A stretch of 64,000 bases of DNA from Bacteroidota bacterium (GTDB lineage Bacteria > Bacteroidota > Bacteroidia > Chitinophagales > Chitinophagaceae): positions 62,001-126,000 of the forward strand of contig JAFEAF010000017.1 in NCBI GenBank assembly GCA_018266555.1, in the 5' to 3' direction. Below are positions 27,107 to 35,448 of the stretch, piece after piece (the first letter of the stretch is position 1; every line of letters starts with the position of its first letter). The position numbers and the translations under genes are program-made. Below the pieces are notes generated by a model. That model was not told where the DNA came from and ran no database searches. It was given only the letters and a program-made list of their open reading frames with translations.

Positions 27107-27917
27107 CCTGTTTTTTTTTATACTTCTTTCAGTAACAAAAACATTCTTTGCACAGGATACCAGTAGTTTTGTACAGGTGCCCAAAGGAGAATATTTTGTT
27201 GGGAAAAAAGGACACTTGCTTAATCCGTACCGGAAAGCAGATATTGAAAGTTATTTTATATCCAAAACAGAAATCACGAATCTGCAATTTGAAAAATTCA
27301 TCAATGCTACCGGTTATAAAACGGATGCTGAAAGGATGCATAATGCCATGATATTTGTTCCCGGGTTAAAAGAATTTGAGTGGGAGCAGGACAGTACGGC
27401 TTATTGGAGATATCCAAATGGAAAAAGCCGAGGCGGTATTGAAAATAAAATGAATCATCCTGTCACCGCCATTAGCTATACGGATGCAATTGCATATTGC
27501 AAATGGGCAGGAGTGCGGCTTCCCACACTGGATGAATGGGAAATAGCTTGCAGAGCCGGTAGTACCACGGATTACTTCTGGGGCAATGACAGAAGCCAGA
27601 TAAAAAAATATGCAAACATCTGGTATGGCCGAAATCATTTAACTGCCGATAGTACGGATGGCTATATGTACACCTCACCTGTTGCCAGTTTTGCCCCGAA
27701 CCCCTGGGGGTTATATGATGTGTATGGAAACGTATTTGAATTCTGTGAAGGAGAGTTGTATGGAAAACCCAAAAATAAAAATATCGCACATGCCCGTGGT
27801 GGGTCCTGGTGGTGCAGTAAAAATGCATGCAATTTTTTTAATTCATTCGATATTGGCCGTGTCAATATTCATGCATCATTCAGCAACCAGGGATTTAGGG
27901 TTGCTAAATCTTATTGA
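27090..27917 (+). CDS. secreted formylglycine-generating-enzyme (SUMF1) domain protein
   Basis: 275 residues from the ATG at 27090, chosen because it opens directly into a signal peptide (MNIKNSLFFFILLSVTKTFF). The FGE-sulfatase fold is shown by VPKGEYFVGKKG, SKTEITNLQFEKFINATGY, VRLPTLDEWEIACRAGSTTDYFWG (about 150-172) and ARGGSWWCSKNACN near residue 236, ending NQGFRVAKSY. True FGE oxidises a cysteine of sulfatases; many secreted relatives have other or structural roles (GldK-like). No sulfatase gene is near, so the role is open. Its stop overlaps the convergent LolA-like gene by 7 bases. Confidence 0.85.
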   Translation: MNIKNSLFFFILLSVTKTFFAQDTSSFVQVPKGEYFVGKKGHLLNPYRKADIESYFISKTEITNLQFEKFINATGYKTDAERMHNAMIFVPGLKEFEWEQDSTAYWRYPNGKSRGGIENKMNHPVTAISYTDAIAYCKWAGVRLPTLDEWEIACRAGSTTDYFWGNDRSQIKKYANIWYGRNHLTADSTDGYMYTSPVASFAPNPWGLYDVYGNVFEFCEGELYGKPKNKNIAHARGGSWWCSKNACNFFNSFDIGRVNIHASFSNQGFRVAKSY

Positions 27918-28636
27918 AATACAGAATCAGGAACTCCCTGGTTTATTACATAGTTTGAATAATCAATTTCCACTTTACCTTTTTTCTCCGATAATTTATT
28001 TTTTTTATCCTTCAGGCTTCCATCATCATAGTCAAATGTAATTCCTTTTGGAAGTTTGTAATCCTTGGTGTTAAAAGTAAAAATAATTTTATCTGCCAGG
28101 CTGTAATTGGCATATTTACCATAAGTCATTTGCAGTTCATAAGTTCCGTTATCCCGGGTAGTGGTTTGTGCTTTTTTGATAAGCATTTTGGTGTCGTCAA
28201 TATAAAGGGTAGCTAGCACCACTTCAGAAGTGTCATTTAAGGGCAGTAATTTAATAATGCGTAAACCCGAGTTTTTATCCCTGCCCACATCAATAAGATC
28301 ATAAGAAGAAATATCCGTAAAAACATTGTCGAGGTTTATATTAATAAATCCTTTAGGGATAAATGAAATACCACTCACATTCTGAATCCTGATCTTATTC
28401 GGTTCTCTGAAATAAATTTTTACATGGGCAACCGGTGCTTTAATAAATGCTACATTTGTTTTTAATTTTCCCTGTGCTATATAATCTTTCACTTTCTCTA
28501 TTTTAGTCCGAACCTGAGTTATAACTTCTTCCGCAGTTTGTGCTTTAACAGGAGTACCAAAATAAAAAATGAATACCAGGCAAATACAGGGAAATTTGCA
28601 CAGATTCTCACATCCATAGCTCAAAAAATAATTCAT
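27911..28636 (-). CDS. LolA-like outer membrane lipoprotein carrier family protein
   Basis: 241 residues with an N-terminal signal sequence. The pattern AEEVITQVRTKIEKVKDYIA, then VKIYFREPNKIRIQNVSGIS, is the beta fold of the LolA/LolB-like family, often annotated DUF4292- or LolA-like in Bacteroidota. It would carry a lipid or lipoprotein across the periplasm. It sits 11 bases downstream of an ABC-2 permease and ATPase, which suggests an exporter with a periplasmic acceptor. The cargo is unknown. Confidence 0.65.
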   Translation of the reverse strand: MNYFLSYGCENLCKFPCICLVFIFYFGTPVKAQTAEEVITQVRTKIEKVKDYIAQGKLKTNVAFIKAPVAHVKIYFREPNKIRIQNVSGISFIPKGFININLDNVFTDISSYDLIDVGRDKNSGLRIIKLLPLNDTSEVVLATLYIDDTKMLIKKAQTTTRDNGTYELQMTYGKYANYSLADKIIFTFNTKDYKLPKGITFDYDDGSLKDKKNKLSEKKGKVEIDYSNYVINQGVPDSVFQ

Positions 28637-28646
28637 TGTTCGAAGT

Positions 28647-29537
28647 TTAACTTAAAATATCTTTTTTCCTGAATACCCAAACGGCAGCAAACACAAAAGT
28701 TGCTATATATCCAAACAGGATTACCAAACTTTTAAGAATAGCGGGAAGATTTGCAATGGATCCGGGGATGGTAACGCCATCCTCAGTAGCTTTTACATAA
28801 AAAAAACCTTTCCACGCTACCATGTGTGTAGTGAACAACCAGGGCTTGATGGTATCATCATAAAAAGAGATATTCATTTCAGATAAAATGGTAAACACCA
28901 CTACAATACTCATGGTAGCAATGATGGGTCCGATGGAATTTTCTGCAAATACACTTAATAAAAATGCAAGCGCCGCGACGGTGGTTAATGCTACGGCTGC
29001 ATATCCAAATGCAGCCAGATATCTCCATAACACATCAGAGGCAGGGATTTGATCAATACCAGTGGAGCGAAGAACGACCATATCATTCGTTCCGAAAATA
29101 AGCATACTGCCAAACAAAGCCAATAGGGCCATCCAGGTCAATAAAATAATGGTGTATATAACGGAAGCTAAAAATTTCAACATCAAATATTCTGTTCTGC
29201 TTACCGGCTTGGTAAGAGATAATCTCAGGGTTCCCATGTTGGCTTCACCCGCAATAGAGTCTCCCGCAATCAAAGCCACCAGCAAAGGCATTTGAATCAA
29301 TAAGGCAGTAAGGATTATAAAGCATATAAGATACCCATTCAGCAGTTTGTGTTTAAACTCATCAGGAAATTCAAAAGAACCATTTAAGTTTCCCAGCAAA
29401 AGGTCCACATAAGATTTTCCATCAAACTTCAATGCCAGCTGAACTAAAAATACAATAGCAGCAATGGCGCCAAATGCGATATAAGTACGGGGACGCCTGA
29501 ATATTTTCAGCAACTCAATGTTTAAAAGACTCCACAT
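28647..29537 (-). CDS. ABC-2 type transporter permease
   Basis: 296 residues with six predicted membrane helices. It begins MWSLLNIELLKIFRRPRTYI, a typical ABC-2 permease N-terminus. A loop with TLRLSLTKPVSRTEYLMLKF couples to the ATPase. Such permeases export drugs, lipids or glycans or maintain the envelope. It overlaps the ATPase gene by 23 bases and is followed by the LolA-like gene, giving a three-gene operon. Confidence 0.88.
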   Translation of the reverse strand: MWSLLNIELLKIFRRPRTYIAFGAIAAIVFLVQLALKFDGKSYVDLLLGNLNGSFEFPDEFKHKLLNGYLICFIILTALLIQMPLLVALIAGDSIAGEANMGTLRLSLTKPVSRTEYLMLKFLASVIYTIILLTWMALLALFGSMLIFGTNDMVVLRSTGIDQIPASDVLWRYLAAFGYAAVALTTVAALAFLLSVFAENSIGPIIATMSIVVVFTILSEMNISFYDDTIKPWLFTTHMVAWKGFFYVKATEDGVTIPGSIANLPAILKSLVILFGYIATFVFAAVWVFRKKDILS

Positions 29538-30450
29538 GCTGTTGTCCGGTTGTCAATGAAAAAAAATAATCTTCCAACGAATGTCGTGAATCAAAAGAGA
29601 TCAAACCTATATCCATTTGTACTAGTTTCTTTATCAGGGCAGGAATTTCATCCCGGTGTAATTTTAAAATGATGCTGTCATTTCTTTTTTCGTGAAGGAC
29701 GTTTTTCAATTCCGAGGTTTCCAGTTTTCCATACGCTGCAGCATCATCTGTTGTTTTTAATTGCACCATCGTTTTGGCAGGATCAAAAAGCTCATGCGCA
29801 TTTCCTTCCACAACCTTTTTTCCTTTATCAATGATGAGCATCGCATCAGCAATTAATTCCATTTCGCTTAAAAGATGAGAAGAAATGAATACCGTTTTGT
29901 GAAGGTCTTTGCTGAGATGCAAAATAAGATTGCGGATATCTGCTATTCCCAGGGGATCGAGGCCGTTTGTTGGCTCATCCAGAATAATAAGTTTGGGATC
30001 ATGAATCAATGCAGTGGCGATGCCCAATCGTTGTTTCATACCCTGTGAATATGTTTTCACTTTACTGCTTGCTCTATCCGCCAGCCCTACCCGATCCAAT
30101 TCATCCATTAATTTTTTTTTGGTGACCCGAACGCCACTCATTGTGGCAAAAATGCGAAGGTTCTCGATTCCACTCAGGTATTTATAAAGATCAGGACGTT
30201 CGATAATGGCGCCTACATGACGCAAAATTTCCTTACGATTTTTTTTTAAGTCAGCCCCGAAAATTCTTATTTCACCATCAGTAGGTTTAACTAAAGTCAG
30301 CAGCATCCGTATAGTTGTAGATTTACCGGCGCCATTTTGCCCGAGAAAACCATATACAAGGCCTTCAGGCACCTCAAAAGAAAGATCATCCACCGCTTTG
30401 ATTTCCCTGAAATCCTTGACCAGATTTTTTACTTGTATAATAGCGCTCAT
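29515..30450 (-). CDS. ABC transporter ATP-binding protein
   Basis: 311 residues. Walker A is GQNGAGKST (about 37-45), the signature is YSQGMKQRL, Walker B is LIILDEPTNGLD, and the H-loop is VFISSHLLSE. The C-terminal extension after residue 220 is usual in ABC-2 (CcmA-like) ATPases. It energises the overlapping permease. A promoter box TACTTTTG lies 17 bases before the start. Confidence 0.93.
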   Translation of the reverse strand: MSAIIQVKNLVKDFREIKAVDDLSFEVPEGLVYGFLGQNGAGKSTTIRMLLTLVKPTDGEIRIFGADLKKNRKEILRHVGAIIERPDLYKYLSGIENLRIFATMSGVRVTKKKLMDELDRVGLADRASSKVKTYSQGMKQRLGIATALIHDPKLIILDEPTNGLDPLGIADIRNLILHLSKDLHKTVFISSHLLSEMELIADAMLIIDKGKKVVEGNAHELFDPAKTMVQLKTTDDAAAYGKLETSELKNVLHEKRNDSIILKLHRDEIPALIKKLVQMDIGLISFDSRHSLEDYFFSLTTGQQHVESFKH

Positions 30451-30760
30451 TGCTGTCTCTTATCGGGCAAAAGTATTAAAGCTTTGCCCTGTCCATGAAG
30501 CATTTAAGTTTTTCTAAAATATTTTTTTGAAAACCCTTGGAAAAATTATGATTGCTTATTAGGTTTGTTACAGATTCAGAAAACCACATAAATTCACGTA
30601 AAACTACGATAAGCATCGGTACCGGTTTTAAACCCCGGGTATGATTACTTCTCAAAGTTGTTCAGATTATGTGATCCGTATTCCAATTCCTTCCTGAAAT
30701 TACTTTCATACATCCAATATTTCTGTGGGACATTGAATGAACCATTCAAAACCCTAAGAA
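30451..30760. other. intergenic region between divergent genes
   Basis: 310 bases. The ABC promoter box is at the left end. Nothing else is convincing: no open frame longer than chance and no strong hairpin. Confidence 0.55.
30468..30475 (-). promoter_or_regulatory. promoter -7 box of the ABC/LolA-like operon
   Basis: TACTTTTG on the minus strand matches TAnnTTTG; no clean -33 TTTG is visible. Confidence 0.5.
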
Positions 30761-31210
30761 ATGAAATTATTTTTAAATTTTTTATGCATCGGGATCATCT
30801 TAGCCTGTATTTATTTCAGCTTAGGTGCTCAGGAGAATGAAAATTTTACTAAATCACCAAATACTTCAAGGGTTGTAGTCAATAAAAAACTAGATTCTAT
30901 TAAACTATTCAATTTTCAGGGAATCGTCAATGGAAATAAAATTGAATTACAATGGATGGTTCACAATAACGAGTCTATAAATCAATTTGAAATAGAAAAA
31001 AAAACAGATGGTAAAAATTTTAAACTGGCTGCCCTGGTTTTCGGAACAGACAAAATGAATACAGAAAGCTATATGTTTTATGAAAAAGCATCTGAAAAGA
31101 AAGCAGCGTACCGGATTAAAATAATTGAAAATAACGGAACCGTAGGTTACTCTGGTGTAATTGAATTAAATCCCAATACTATAAATAATACCACGGCACT
31201 AAATAATTAA
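30761..31210 (+). CDS. small secreted protein with a fibronectin-type-III-like domain
   Basis: 149 residues with a signal peptide (cleavage near LGAQ). The core IELQWMVHNNESINQFEIEK is followed by TDGKNFKLAALVFG. It matches the domain that precedes the T9SS sorting tail in the two large cargo proteins of this window (VDLSWITATEINVNQFVVQK and AKIYWTTTNEIDLDKFIVEH). No sorting tail follows: the protein ends in an asparagine-rich run. It may be a periplasmic or surface adaptor, or a shortened cargo protein. Confidence 0.7.
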   Translation: MKLFLNFLCIGIILACIYFSLGAQENENFTKSPNTSRVVVNKKLDSIKLFNFQGIVNGNKIELQWMVHNNESINQFEIEKKTDGKNFKLAALVFGTDKMNTESYMFYEKASEKKAAYRIKIIENNGTVGYSGVIELNPNTINNTTALNN

Positions 31211-31234
31211 ACCTGACTGCAAAATCTGTAGATT

Positions 31235-31366
31235 ATGAGAAAAACAATTCAAAAAAAGTATCAACGTATCCGGGATGCTTTGCAGCAGTTTATCAGGCGC
31301 AGCAAAACCCGACAACAACCTCAACTAGCATTACAACCTATTCGAAATCATAAAAAGACTTTATAA
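31235..31366 (+). CDS. possible small basic protein (43 residues)
   Basis: ATG at 31235, stop TAA at 31364-31366. The product starts MRKTIQKKYQRIRDALQQFI and ends in further lysine/arginine and glutamine residues. It is strongly basic and probably helical at its N-terminus. It begins 24 bases after the fibronectin-like gene and is followed by a terminator, so it sits in a transcribed unit. No family recognised; it could be a chance frame. Confidence 0.4.
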   Translation: MRKTIQKKYQRIRDALQQFIRRSKTRQQPQLALQPIRNHKKTL

Positions 31367-31416
31367 GGACGGATCAAAAACAATGTCTCATACACTTAGA
31401 GTACATAGAGAGAAGA

Positions 31417-31440
31417 AGCCCTTTGTCTAAAGGGCTTTCT
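31417..31440 (+). terminator. terminator between convergent genes
   Basis: Perfect 8-pair stem AGCCCTTT / AAAGGGCT with loop GTCT, followed by TTCTTATTTT on the plus strand. It ends the fibronectin-like transcript and abuts the stop codon of the winged-helix regulator on the other strand. Confidence 0.8.
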
Positions 31441-31733
31441 TATTTTACATCTTTACCAAGATAGGATTGCAAATTTTTTACATAAAGTTCAAATGCCTTT
31501 TTCCCTTCGGTTGTAATCCTGCAAATGGTTTGCGGATAATTATCCTTAAATTGCTTTTTGATATCAATATACCCCGCATCTTTCAGTTTTTGAATTTGTA
31601 CACTCAGGTTTCCTGCTGTGGCGTTTGTCTGCTCTTTTAAAAATGTAAATTCGGCTTCTTTTACACCGATGAGCAGCGACATAACCGCAAGGCGCAACTG
31701 AGAATGTAATATCGGGTCAAGTTCCTTAAACAT
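31440..31733 (-). CDS. winged-helix transcriptional regulator (HTH_34 type)
   Basis: 97 residues, close to a single winged-helix domain. It resembles the HTH_34 / PadR-MarR-like family: FTFLKEQTNATAGNLSVQIQ is the helix-turn-helix, followed by KLKDAGYIDIKKQFKDNYPQ and the wing ICRITTEGKKAF. It probably binds DNA as a dimer. It is the last gene of a minus-strand cluster with a membrane protein, a TPR protein and a TonB-dependent receptor, and is a candidate for controlling that cluster through palindromes found in the promoter and the second intergenic gap. Confidence 0.85.
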   Translation of the reverse strand: MFKELDPILHSQLRLAVMSLLIGVKEAEFTFLKEQTNATAGNLSVQIQKLKDAGYIDIKKQFKDNYPQTICRITTEGKKAFELYVKNLQSYLGKDVK

Positions 31734-31768
31734 TTCCGGATACTAAGATCATTTGTTTCATAAGAAAA

Positions 31769-32362
31769 TTAATTTTCATTAAGCCGTTTTTTATGTTCTG
31801 CCCGTAACAAATAGCCTGGAACAATGTATGATAATACAATGGCTAATGCCATTAATAAAACCTGAATATCAAATTTTACAAATACCGCTACAATGGAAAT
31901 AGCCCAACAGGCAACACCAGCCCACCTAAGTGGTACATATCGTATAATAGCACCGCTTACAAAAGATAATAATCCATACAACAGAAAATAAACAGGAAAT
32001 GCAAACTGCCAGATATTGTAATAGATAAATATGAATGCTAAAACAGTAAATGTAATACCGCAGCCGATCCCGAAATACTTCATCGTCTCACCCATATAGG
32101 TTTTTACTTTTATCTTTTTCTCTTTCCTTATACTTCGTACAATACTTATAATGGCACCCACCCACATTAAGTTCCATACAAGGTAGCTTTGCGGATATTT
32201 AAAAACTGTCATCAGCAAATACTGACTTATAGCAGCAATAAATATCAGCCAGCCCCAAAGAATAAGATAAAAAGAATTGTCTGAAAAATCTTGCTTAGTC
32301 CTTTCCAGCATGGAATGAATGACTTTCAGGCTTTGTTCCGGCGAAAAATTTTCTTCAACCAT
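31769..32362 (-). CDS. six-helix membrane protein of unknown function
   Basis: 197 residues with six hydrophobic segments (for example FYLILWGWLIFIAAISQYLL and VLLMALAIVLSYIVPGYLL). No catalytic motif is seen. A soluble N-terminal 25 residues contains EQSLKVIHSMLERTKQDFSD, a pattern I associate with Bacteroidota inner-membrane proteins paired with an HTH_34 regulator. It lies 35 bases upstream of the regulator and downstream of the TPR gene. A 7-4-7 dyad sits just before its start codon. Confidence 0.75.
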   Translation of the reverse strand: MVEENFSPEQSLKVIHSMLERTKQDFSDNSFYLILWGWLIFIAAISQYLLMTVFKYPQSYLVWNLMWVGAIISIVRSIRKEKKIKVKTYMGETMKYFGIGCGITFTVLAFIFIYYNIWQFAFPVYFLLYGLLSFVSGAIIRYVPLRWAGVACWAISIVAVFVKFDIQVLLMALAIVLSYIVPGYLLRAEHKKRLNEN

Positions 32363-32368
32363 AATGTT

Positions 32369-32386
32369 AGATTTAAAAGTAAATCT
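32369..32386 (-). repeat. 7-4-7 palindrome before the membrane protein gene
   Basis: AGATTTA-CTTT-TAAATCT (minus strand), perfect arms, six bases upstream of ATG. It could be a second regulator site or an RNA hairpin near the ribosome entry site. Confidence 0.45.
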
Positions 32387-32413
32387 TAATTATTTTTTTA
32401 TACCCTTAACAGG

Positions 32414-33058
32414 CTACTGGCATTGTGCTAACATTTCTTCGGTTTGTTTCTGCCCCCACCCGGGATAAAGCTCTTTTGGATTTTGTTGTTTGTATAATTC
32501 CAATGCTTTCTCAAAAACAGGTTTCGCTTTATCTTTACCCCCGCCATACTGAACCGGAGTTCCAAATAAACTAGCCCCCTGTAAATAATATAAGCGGGGA
32601 TTATTAGGATCCAGTTTCAGGGCTTTCTGCAAATCCTGCCCCGCTGCTATACCATAACTCATAAACCTGGTTTGAGGATCCACTAACATTTGCTGTGTGG
32701 CTGCCATATTCCGGATAGCAAGAATTTCTGCCTTATCTGCATCTGTAACAGCAGCAGCATCTGCTTTATCACACAGTGCATTGGTTCGGTCAGCATTGGC
32801 ATCCTTGTCAGCCAATGCGGGCATCCATCCGGCCGTACTCAATGCGAGGGCAGCATAATAATAGGGAAGCCACTGAGTTTTTTCTGCTTCACCGATCCGT
32901 TCAAATGTGTTGGCAAGTTTTGTAAAATCTTCTACTGTTTTTGCCGAATCAAATAAAGCAAGATTCGTTTTCATGGCTCCTTCATATTTTTCGCTTTGTG
33001 AAAAGGCCAAAGTATGTAATACAATGGCAGCAAATAAAAAGATCAGGTATTTTTTCAT
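32414..33058 (-). CDS. secreted TPR-like protein
   Basis: 214 residues with a signal peptide (cleavage near AFSQ). Helical repeats resemble tetratricopeptide repeats: LDPNNPRLYYLQGASLFGTP, then KAKPVFEKALELYKQQNP. Two aspartate/alanine-rich helices lie at about 75-105. TPR proteins mediate protein contacts; the partner may be the TonB-dependent receptor upstream in the same unit (29-base gap). The exact role is unknown. Confidence 0.75.
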   Translation of the reverse strand: MKKYLIFLFAAIVLHTLAFSQSEKYEGAMKTNLALFDSAKTVEDFTKLANTFERIGEAEKTQWLPYYYAALALSTAGWMPALADKDANADRTNALCDKADAAAVTDADKAEILAIRNMAATQQMLVDPQTRFMSYGIAAGQDLQKALKLDPNNPRLYYLQGASLFGTPVQYGGGKDKAKPVFEKALELYKQQNPKELYPGWGQKQTEEMLAQCQ

Positions 33059-33087
33059 TTTTGTTTTTTTAAATTTAAAAATTAGGT

Positions 33088-35343
33088 TTATAAATTGTTA
33101 TTGATAGCATCCTGCGATCTATCCACACCCCAACTCAGAAAAAGTCCCACGAAATAAAATCTTTTGGCCGGGGGCATGATAGGAGATTTTATAAATCCAT
33201 TGTATGAATAATTATAACCGTAAACCTGGTTACTCCCCAATAGATTACTTACCGTAGCAAATAACACCAGAAATGATTTAGCTTTAGTGTTTCCAACACT
33301 GGGTACCCACTCGGCGCTAAAACTAAGGCTGTTATAATCTATTGTTTTTCCCTGGTCAGCTATATAAAATTTATTATTAGCATCCGGTAAAATATTATAA
33401 TATGGCCTGCCTGAAGCCCAACTATAAGTAGCATTAAACCCTGCTTTCAGATCAGTAAAAAATTTTTTTGTAACAATAGAAGCCGTATGGTTAGCAACAA
33501 AGCTGGGTTGCAATGGAACAGGATAGTTTAGATACTCCCGTTTTGTATCTATATAAGAATAGCTGATCCAATAGTCAAAATCTTTGATGGTCTTTTTATC
33601 CCTGAAGAATAAATCAATTCCTTTCGCATACCCGCTGCCGGCATTGTTGTAATCATAATAGTTATAACTAACCGGCATTTGCTTTATCAGGTCTTCATAT
33701 TTTTTATAGTATGCTTCTACCCTTAATGTACGTTGGTTGTAAATTCTCTGGTAATCCAGAACATAATGAATAGCCTTTGTAAAACCAAGCATAGACGGTA
33801 CATACAATTGCTGGCTCTCCGGTTTTTGATAAAAAATACCATAAGCTACAGAAAGTTGCGATCGCTTTCCGGCTTTATAAGCCAGTGAAATACGGGGTGC
33901 AATATCGGAACGATTGATAATGGAAGAATGCTCAAACCTTGCTCCTACCTGGGCAGCTAAATTTTTTGAAAGATAAATGCTTCCCTCTGCAAATGCAGCC
34001 GTATAGTTATCTATCTGCATGTATAAAGTATCATTAAATTTTGGCCGGTAATCGCTATACCAATATTCACCACCAAATCGAATGGCACTAAGCCCTCCTA
34101 ACGATTTTTCAATTACTGCTCTACCCAAAGAAAGGTTTTGCAGGTTGTGAAAAGAAAAATTCTTTGAGTTCATCCAGAACTGAGATGATGGAAACTGTTT
34201 CGGCAGATTCGTTTTATCCTGCACCTGCTGTTGAATCTTGTCAAGGTTTGTACTAAAGCTTGCCCCGAGGTTCATTTTCCAGCCTTTACCCAGGTTTTCT
34301 TTATAAGTTAAGTTATTATACCAATTATTGTTTTTCAATGAAAACGCATCTTTCAAATAGTCACTATCAATATCAGGCCTTCTCAACCCAAGGTCTCCAA
34401 ATGCGAAAGTGGTATAGTACTTTATCATTCCACCATTTTTAGTTTTGATTCTAAAATTAGCATCGCCATTATGAAATTGAGGCATCTTGAAATAATCAGG
34501 AGTTTGTTTAATTAATGAAAAATACAAGCCGACATTCACATAACTATAATTAATGCCATAAGAAGATTTTTTATTTTTTGCTAATTGCTGCGTGCCCAGG
34601 CCTACTACCAATGGTGAAATCGTAGCATCAATCTCAGATTTTTCGGGCAGGTCAATAGATTCCAATAACAACACAGATGACAATGCCTGTCCATACAAAG
34701 CTGAATAACCCCCTGTACTGAACACAGTTCCTTTGAATAAAAAAGGTGAAAAGCGCCCCCTGCTGGCAATATCGGGCACACTGGTAAAATATGGATTGTT
34801 CACCAGATTCCCATCAATAAATTGCTTGGTCTCGTAACCAGCACCCCCACGTACAAACAAACCCTCCTGCTCGCCTACTTGTTGAGTTCCCGGTAATGTT
34901 TTTAAAGCTGCGGAAATATCTGCATTTGAACCGGCAGTAGTAGCTACATCAATTGAGTTTAAAACTGCGGCTCTTTTTTTATCGCCTGCTTCAAAAGTAC
35001 CTGCCGTAATTGTAACGGCATTCAATTCAGTAACTTCCTCCTTTAGCTCAATGCCCAGTTCTATAGGTTGATTTGAAATTGTAACTTTTTGTTCGGACAT
35101 TTTATATCCTACAGCGGTAATAACCAATAAATGTTCTCCTTTTTCAGATGTAATAAATTTAAAATTCCCCGATGAATCACTGGTAGTTCCATCATACGTA
35201 TCTTTAAGAGTAATACTGGCACCGGGTATCGGTTGTTTTTTACACAATACTTTTCCCATAATTACAGATTGGCTTAAAGCTGCTTCCCGTGCAACAATAA
35301 TTAAAAACAAAAAAATTAAAGCTTTCCTATTCATATTAAACAT
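33088..35343 (-). CDS. TonB-dependent outer membrane receptor with N-terminal carboxypeptidase-like domain
   Basis: 751 residues with a signal peptide. Residues about 25-110 are a carboxypeptidase-regulatory-like beta sandwich (VIMGKVLCKKQPIPGASITL). The plug follows at about 115-225, with the signature LFVRGGAGYETKQFIDGNLV. The rest is a 22-strand-type barrel ending in FYFVGLFLSWG and a short tail. Such receptors import ligands too large for porins, using TonB and the proton-motive force; the ligand is unknown. The gene leads a four-gene unit and has a strong Bacteroidota promoter. Confidence 0.92.
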   Translation of the reverse strand: MFNMNRKALIFLFLIIVAREAALSQSVIMGKVLCKKQPIPGASITLKDTYDGTTSDSSGNFKFITSEKGEHLLVITAVGYKMSEQKVTISNQPIELGIELKEEVTELNAVTITAGTFEAGDKKRAAVLNSIDVATTAGSNADISAALKTLPGTQQVGEQEGLFVRGGAGYETKQFIDGNLVNNPYFTSVPDIASRGRFSPFLFKGTVFSTGGYSALYGQALSSVLLLESIDLPEKSEIDATISPLVVGLGTQQLAKNKKSSYGINYSYVNVGLYFSLIKQTPDYFKMPQFHNGDANFRIKTKNGGMIKYYTTFAFGDLGLRRPDIDSDYLKDAFSLKNNNWYNNLTYKENLGKGWKMNLGASFSTNLDKIQQQVQDKTNLPKQFPSSQFWMNSKNFSFHNLQNLSLGRAVIEKSLGGLSAIRFGGEYWYSDYRPKFNDTLYMQIDNYTAAFAEGSIYLSKNLAAQVGARFEHSSIINRSDIAPRISLAYKAGKRSQLSVAYGIFYQKPESQQLYVPSMLGFTKAIHYVLDYQRIYNQRTLRVEAYYKKYEDLIKQMPVSYNYYDYNNAGSGYAKGIDLFFRDKKTIKDFDYWISYSYIDTKREYLNYPVPLQPSFVANHTASIVTKKFFTDLKAGFNATYSWASGRPYYNILPDANNKFYIADQGKTIDYNSLSFSAEWVPSVGNTKAKSFLVLFATVSNLLGSNQVYGYNYSYNGFIKSPIMPPAKRFYFVGLFLSWGVDRSQDAINNNL

Positions 35344-35355
35344 CTATTTTCAATA

Positions 35356-35387
35356 CAAACGTAAAGTAGTTTATAATATAAACCAAA
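35356..35387 (-). promoter_or_regulatory. promoter of the TonB-receptor unit
   Basis: The -33 TTTG (35384-35387) and -7 TACGTTTG (35356-35363) on the minus strand are separated by exactly 20 bases, an ideal Bacteroidota promoter. The spacer contains a perfect palindrome (35369-35383). Confidence 0.75.
35369..35383. promoter_or_regulatory. palindromic operator candidate within the promoter spacer
   Basis: GTTTATA-A-TATAAAC is a perfect 7-1-7 dyad that fills most of the spacer between the -33 and -7 boxes. A protein bound here would block RNA polymerase. The obvious candidate is the winged-helix regulator at the end of the same unit. Confidence 0.6.
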
Positions 35388-35404
35388 TTTATTTTAAATG
35401 AAAA

Positions 35405-35426
35405 AACCAGGTTCTTTCGAACCTGG
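35405..35426 (-). terminator. terminator of the T9SS cargo gene
   Basis: On the minus strand CCAGGTTC-GAAA-GAACCTGG is followed by a run of six T. Perfect 8-pair stem, about 22 bases after the stop codon. Confidence 0.85.
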
Positions 35427-35448
35427 CCCGGAACCCTGTGAAAAATAG

